DNA of 64,000 nucleotides from Cornus controversa (lineage: Eukaryota; Streptophyta; Magnoliopsida; Cornales; Cornaceae). Position 1 is the first letter of the stretch. Each line of letters starts with the position of its first letter. The stretch covers positions 46,330,755 to 46,394,754 of the forward strand of contig CM048853.1 of the NCBI GenBank assembly GCA_026545225.1, written 5' to 3'. Shown piece by piece: positions 60,282 through 64,000 of this stretch. The notes under the pieces were generated by a model. That model ran no database searches and was not told the origin of the DNA. It saw nothing but the letters and a program-made list of their open reading frames with translations. The position numbers and the translations under genes were made by a program.

Positions 60282-61561
60282 GAAGGCTTAATAAGATATA
60301 TAATAGATAGATATAGATATATCATATATATCTATGGTGGGTTTATGCAATTAAAGTGATTTGTGTATAGATTTTTATTAGTATCATTTTGCTTTTGTTG
60401 TGAATCTTTTGAAGTACTCTGCTCATCAGTTATGAATCTTATGATCCAACCGTGTATGCATTGGGGCCAACTTTTTTTAGCTTGAAAAGAGAGGCTGTTG
60501 CTTTGTTCCCCACTCCATTGATGAAATAATGGGGCTCTTTTGTGTTCGAACTTTTTAGTTTTACATGACTTTTAGTATATTATTGTTTGTGGGTTTATTG
60601 ACTTTTTTCTATCATTTATTTTTTTGCAAAAAAAAAAAAAGGAAAAAAAAAAAAAAGAGTTGATGATAATATAATTGTAATTACAAATAAAAATGGATTA
60701 ATGGATTTTTTTTTTTTAAATTATGAAAAACACATTGAGAAGGAGAGAGTCTTTTCTTAAATTATTACAGTATTCTCTATTATGTTTTACCCTGATCAAT
60801 GCAGGTAGATGATTTCAATTATAATAGAACATATATATATATATATATATATATATGTTGGTAAGCAAAGGTGGTGTGTCAAAGACTCAAAATTCAATTA
60901 TAATAGGTCATACAATCCAATCAAAACTTTTATCTTCTTTGTGCAAATTAAACTGTCACATTTCAAAAGCTCTAATGATATTACCACTTTAAGACAGACA
61001 ACATGACGATACAATTTGCATTATTTTTTGTTCCAAACTGTCATGATAGACTTGCTCAAAAGAAGGTTTTATGATCTTTAGTTTTTTTTTATCCTTCCTC
61101 TCCCCTAACACAATTAGTTTGTATATCATATACACCCATGGGATATTGAGGCCATATTAGCACTTACTATCAATGCACTCCAATTTTTAAATTGAAATGA
61201 CATTAATGTCACTAGTTGATAACACTTGACAGAATCAAGTATTATAAGTATTGTCGTCATTAACATTAAGAAAAATACTAAAAATTGTTTGCATTTATAA
61301 TTATTATAAAGAGTGAATATCGCCTCTTTATGAAAAAATTCTAATCATAATTGAAAGCGAACTATACGAGCGCATATTGTCCAATGTATTATCAAACACC
61401 TAAACAACAATTTTTTAGAAGCTTTGCTGACAAAAGGTTTTTTTTTTTTTCCCCCATAAACGGCCTATAAGTCCTGTACTCAACAGCTCATAAACTTACT
61501 AAACCAATTTGAATCTGGTCAATTTTCAGTGGGTTATGAGGAATATATCATACTCTTGCAT
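60282..61561 (+). other. 3' flank of the DUF1645 gene and intergenic DNA
   Basis: Poly(A)/poly(T) runs, an (AT)n tract at about 60831-60855 and no coding signal. The poly(A) site is probably within the first 400 bases. Confidence 0.45.
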
Positions 61562-62184
61562 GTAAGGTTGCACATGGTATTGCATGTAAGGTTGTACACG
61601 GTACGATTCTTTACTATTCTTGGTGAAATTAGAATTGAAATCGTTTCCAACAGTTCTTTAATTTTGGAACCGGAACCGTTGAGTTCGGTTCGATTCGGTT
61701 CTGATTTTTTGCGGATCCAGTTTCGGTTCTTCAACGGTTCTTTCTTTTTTTTTTTTTTTTTTAAACATTGACAAGATACACACTCATACTTGTACACTCC
61801 TAGTTATAACAATAGATTAGAAGTTATTAATATTTATTTATATATCTTTTATTATATAAATATATATAAATTATAACTTAGAAGCTAAATATATTTGTTT
61901 ATATATTATATATTTTATACTTTATATATAAACAGAACACTAGAATTTAGAAGATGTTAGTATTTATTTATATATTATATATTATATATTTTATACTTTA
62001 TATATTATATGTTTATATAGAACACTAGAACTTAGAAGCTATTATTATTATTATTATTATATATTATTTTTTTTCTAACGGTTCCAGTTCCTTGACTTAG
62101 AACCGGAACAGTAGTGAATGGTTCGGTTCGATTCAGGTACGGTTCCTTACGATTCCGATTCCATCGATTTTTTGTGTACCTCTA
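61562..62184 (-). mobile_element. hAT element, copy 2 of the inverted pair (623 bp) with target duplication CTTGCATG
   Basis: The left end is TAAGGTTGCACATGG (followed by a near-duplicate TAAGGTTGTACACGG) and the right end TTTTTTGTGTACCTCTA. It is flanked by the perfect 8-bp repeat CTTGCATG (61554-61561, 62185-62192). Its sequence is the reverse complement of the element at 57096-57681 (for example TACACACTCATACTTGTACA near 61778). Confidence 0.88.
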
Positions 62185-62192
62185 CTTGCATG

Positions 62193-62960
62193 TTAAGTCC
62201 GATCCATTTTAATTATGGTATGACCCAACCTAACTCATTGTTATCCACTTGTCCCTAATTAAACATAATGGCAAATGAAATGCATCATGTGCATCCCATG
62301 TAAGCATAATTATTGGACAGTTTGGACCTAGAAAGTACGGACACTTTATATAGGGGTGCTGTGGCGGTGTCGGACACTTAGACACTTCTCGGACACATGT
62401 CAGATACTCCTTAGAAATGTCCTGGATTTTTTTTAGGACACGCTGGGGACACGGCGAGATACATTTTCTAATTTTTAAAAGTGCAAAAAAAATTCTGAAC
62501 TTTTTTAAAGTTGCAAAAAGACCCATTTGAACTATTTTTTTGAGTATTTTAGCCCCTCATCTTTTAAAAGTTGACATTTTAACCTTCTGAAATAACTATA
62601 ATGACATATATACCATTTAATATGACTATTATGCCATTTTCTCTATAAATATAGTATTTTCTAAAATAAAATTTTTTTAAAATAAAAAATAGTTAGATAA
62701 AATTCATAAATAATAAATTTAGAAACAAAAAAAATAAAAAAATCAATAGAACTTTATTGAACATAAAGTCATGTTAGTTTATTTGGTATTTTGTATTTAA
62801 ATTTATTTGTTTGTTATTAGAAAAATGAATAACGTGCAAAATTCTAGTAGTGAATTTGAATATAATGAAAATATCTATTTTGAAAATACATTAATTGCTT
62901 AATAATAAATTGAAGTATTTGTGTAATTTATTTTTTTTTATTGTTAAATTTATGGTATTG
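62193..62960. other. Intergenic, repeat-derived
   Basis: GGTGTCGGACACTTAGACAC and ACACGCTGGGGACACGGCG near 62366-62455 resemble a common plant repeat also hinted at near 25700-25800 and 56230-56320. A TTGCAAAAAGACCC...TTTTAGCCCC stretch near 62512 resembles one half of a Mutator-like terminal repeat. Confidence 0.4.
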
Positions 62961-64000
62961 GATAATGTAGGTGCATAAAATCGCCCAACATAAAATCAAG
63001 TAATTAATAAGCAACTAACACTCAATAATTACAGAAATTAAAGTAGAGAAACATGATTTACATGGTTTAGCACAATTCGGCCTAAGTCCATGGATCAAAG
63101 AAGACTATATTTTCTATTTCATAAGATATTACAAGGATTTCACTCATGATCTCACTGGCCTAGCTCTGGCTGGATCCCCTCCCCCCCTCAGGATTTTTCT
63201 ATACATATTTATACAAGGAGTCCTTCCATTCTAGTGCTAATTTGGTGCCGATTATGCCACGATTCTCCCTTGATTTGAGACTGATTTGTATCAATTCCTT
63301 CTCTCAAGGAAAGAATATATCTTTCCTAATCTGAACCTGATTTGACGATCTTTCTTTGATCGGTTGACTGTTATTGCCACGTGTGATATTCACGTTAACA
63401 CAATTACTTGCCACATATCTTTCTTGATAACGACTTAGATCGTGCCATGTGTACCATGTTTGATTATTCTCATGCTTAGGTGTCTTCTTCTTATTGGTGA
63501 GAATTTTTCTGCCTCCACACTAGCCCCCAATTCCCTTTAGTTGGACGTAACGGCCTCAACTAGAGGGAATTTATACAAATTTGCACTTTTAGTCATGAAC
63601 ATAGACAGGATGTTATTGCGTAACTGGAACTAGAAATGTTGGAGTTGGTGCTGAACTAGAACCAAGTTTTCCTATCAAAGACTTGTCAGGACTTCAGGAT
63701 AAGGAATTCCAGAGCTTTTTGATATGGCTTTGAACACGCCCTACTTTTCTTCATCCGAAAGAGAGATCGATTCTGAAGAGTTTATCTTGCGCAATAAAGT
63801 TAAGGCTTAGGTGAGAATAATGACCCCAAAAGACACTTTCTTGAAGAGAGTTCCAGCATAACTGAGGACATTTCAGCTTAAATGCTACCCAACGTTCCTA
63901 TTCCAGTTTAGCCCTCTTCTGAACTTAATTCTTTTTCTTAGGCTCATTAGCCTTGATTCATTTTTGAGCATGTAATGAGGTGGCTTTTCACCACTTTTGT
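62960..64000. mobile_element. Probable LTR-retrotransposon fragment, running off the window
   Basis: TTACATGGTTTAGCACAATTCGGCC...TCCATGG near 63058 parallels the LTR pattern at 26275. CACTAGCCCCCAATTCCC is typical of LTR or untranslated retroelement DNA. No open frame longer than a few dozen codons is present. Boundaries are not visible. Confidence 0.4.
63529..63571. repeat. Perfect-type hairpin, 15-bp stem
   Basis: AATTCCCTTTAGTTG (63529-63543) pairs with CAACTAGAGGGAATT (63557-63571) with one mismatch and a 13-base loop, inside the LTR-like region. Confidence 0.7.

Noticed and set aside
62230-62526. Minus-strand 98-codon ORF near the right edge
   Set aside because: It covers a GTGTCCGACAC-type plant repeat and has no conserved domain.
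1-64000. CRISPR-like or bacterial operon features, tRNA and rRNA genes
   Set aside because: No spaced palindromic repeats, no ribosome binding sites, and no cloverleaf or rRNA sequence were found; the tandem repeats are direct duplications without regular spacers.

Overview
The window is nuclear DNA from a flowering plant, most likely a eudicot. It is AT-rich, its genes carry GT-AG introns, several of them kilobases long, and the space between genes is full of plant transposon debris: small hAT and Mutator-type elements, LINE tails, copia and other LTR pieces, foldbacks and (AT)n tracts. The species cannot be fixed from the sequence. No tRNA, rRNA or CRISPR array was seen.

Four protein-coding genes are supported, all on the + strand. 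(1) 14-1263: the last three exons of a short RecQ DNA helicase, RECQ1-like, cut off by the window start. (2) 19469-32367: a nine-coding-exon LAS1-like gene for the pre-rRNA ITS2 endonuclease (636 residues predicted), with a probable non-coding first exon near 18.4-18.57 kb. (3) 41760-49285: a five-coding-exon TRM (TON1-recruiting motif)/LONGIFOLIA-type protein with DUF3741 and DUF4378 parts (923 residues predicted), with a CT-rich 5' UTR and three upstream AUGs. (4) 59031-60281: an intronless DUF1645 protein of 416 residues. Exon joins were chosen by eye from splice sites, phase and family similarity. The four genes do not form one pathway; they cover DNA repair, ribosome maturation, microtubule/cell-shape control and a poorly known stress/growth family.

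Layout: 1.3-17.7 kb is a heavily rearranged intergenic block. The module next to RECQ1 (1.69-2.73 kb) is present in several successive tandem steps, and related segments recur near 5.3, 7, 12-14 and 16-17.7 kb. Into these copies have jumped hAT elements with 8-bp target duplications (3453-3968, 6028-6627, 9145-10574, 16675-17200) and a 1.64-kb Mutator-like element (14531-16171) that carries a gene-like minus-strand ORF. The LAS1-like gene has multi-kb introns holding a copia remnant and a LINE tail; a recent 91-bp tandem triplication copies the end of one exon together with its splice donor. 32.4-40.7 kb is gene-free and holds foldbacks, an inverted-repeat element and microsatellites. The TRM gene's introns hold a 289-bp tandem duplication and an RTE-type LINE remnant. 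49.3-59 kb and 60.3-64 kb hold more hAT elements, simple repeats and LTR-like debris; the DUF1645 gene lies between two opposite-facing copies of one hAT family.

No wholly new system was found. The observations most worth a second look are the Mutator-like element with captured coding sequence, the exon/splice-donor triplication, the inverted hAT pair around the DUF1645 gene, the upstream AUG cluster of the TRM gene, and the foldbacks downstream of the LAS1-like gene.
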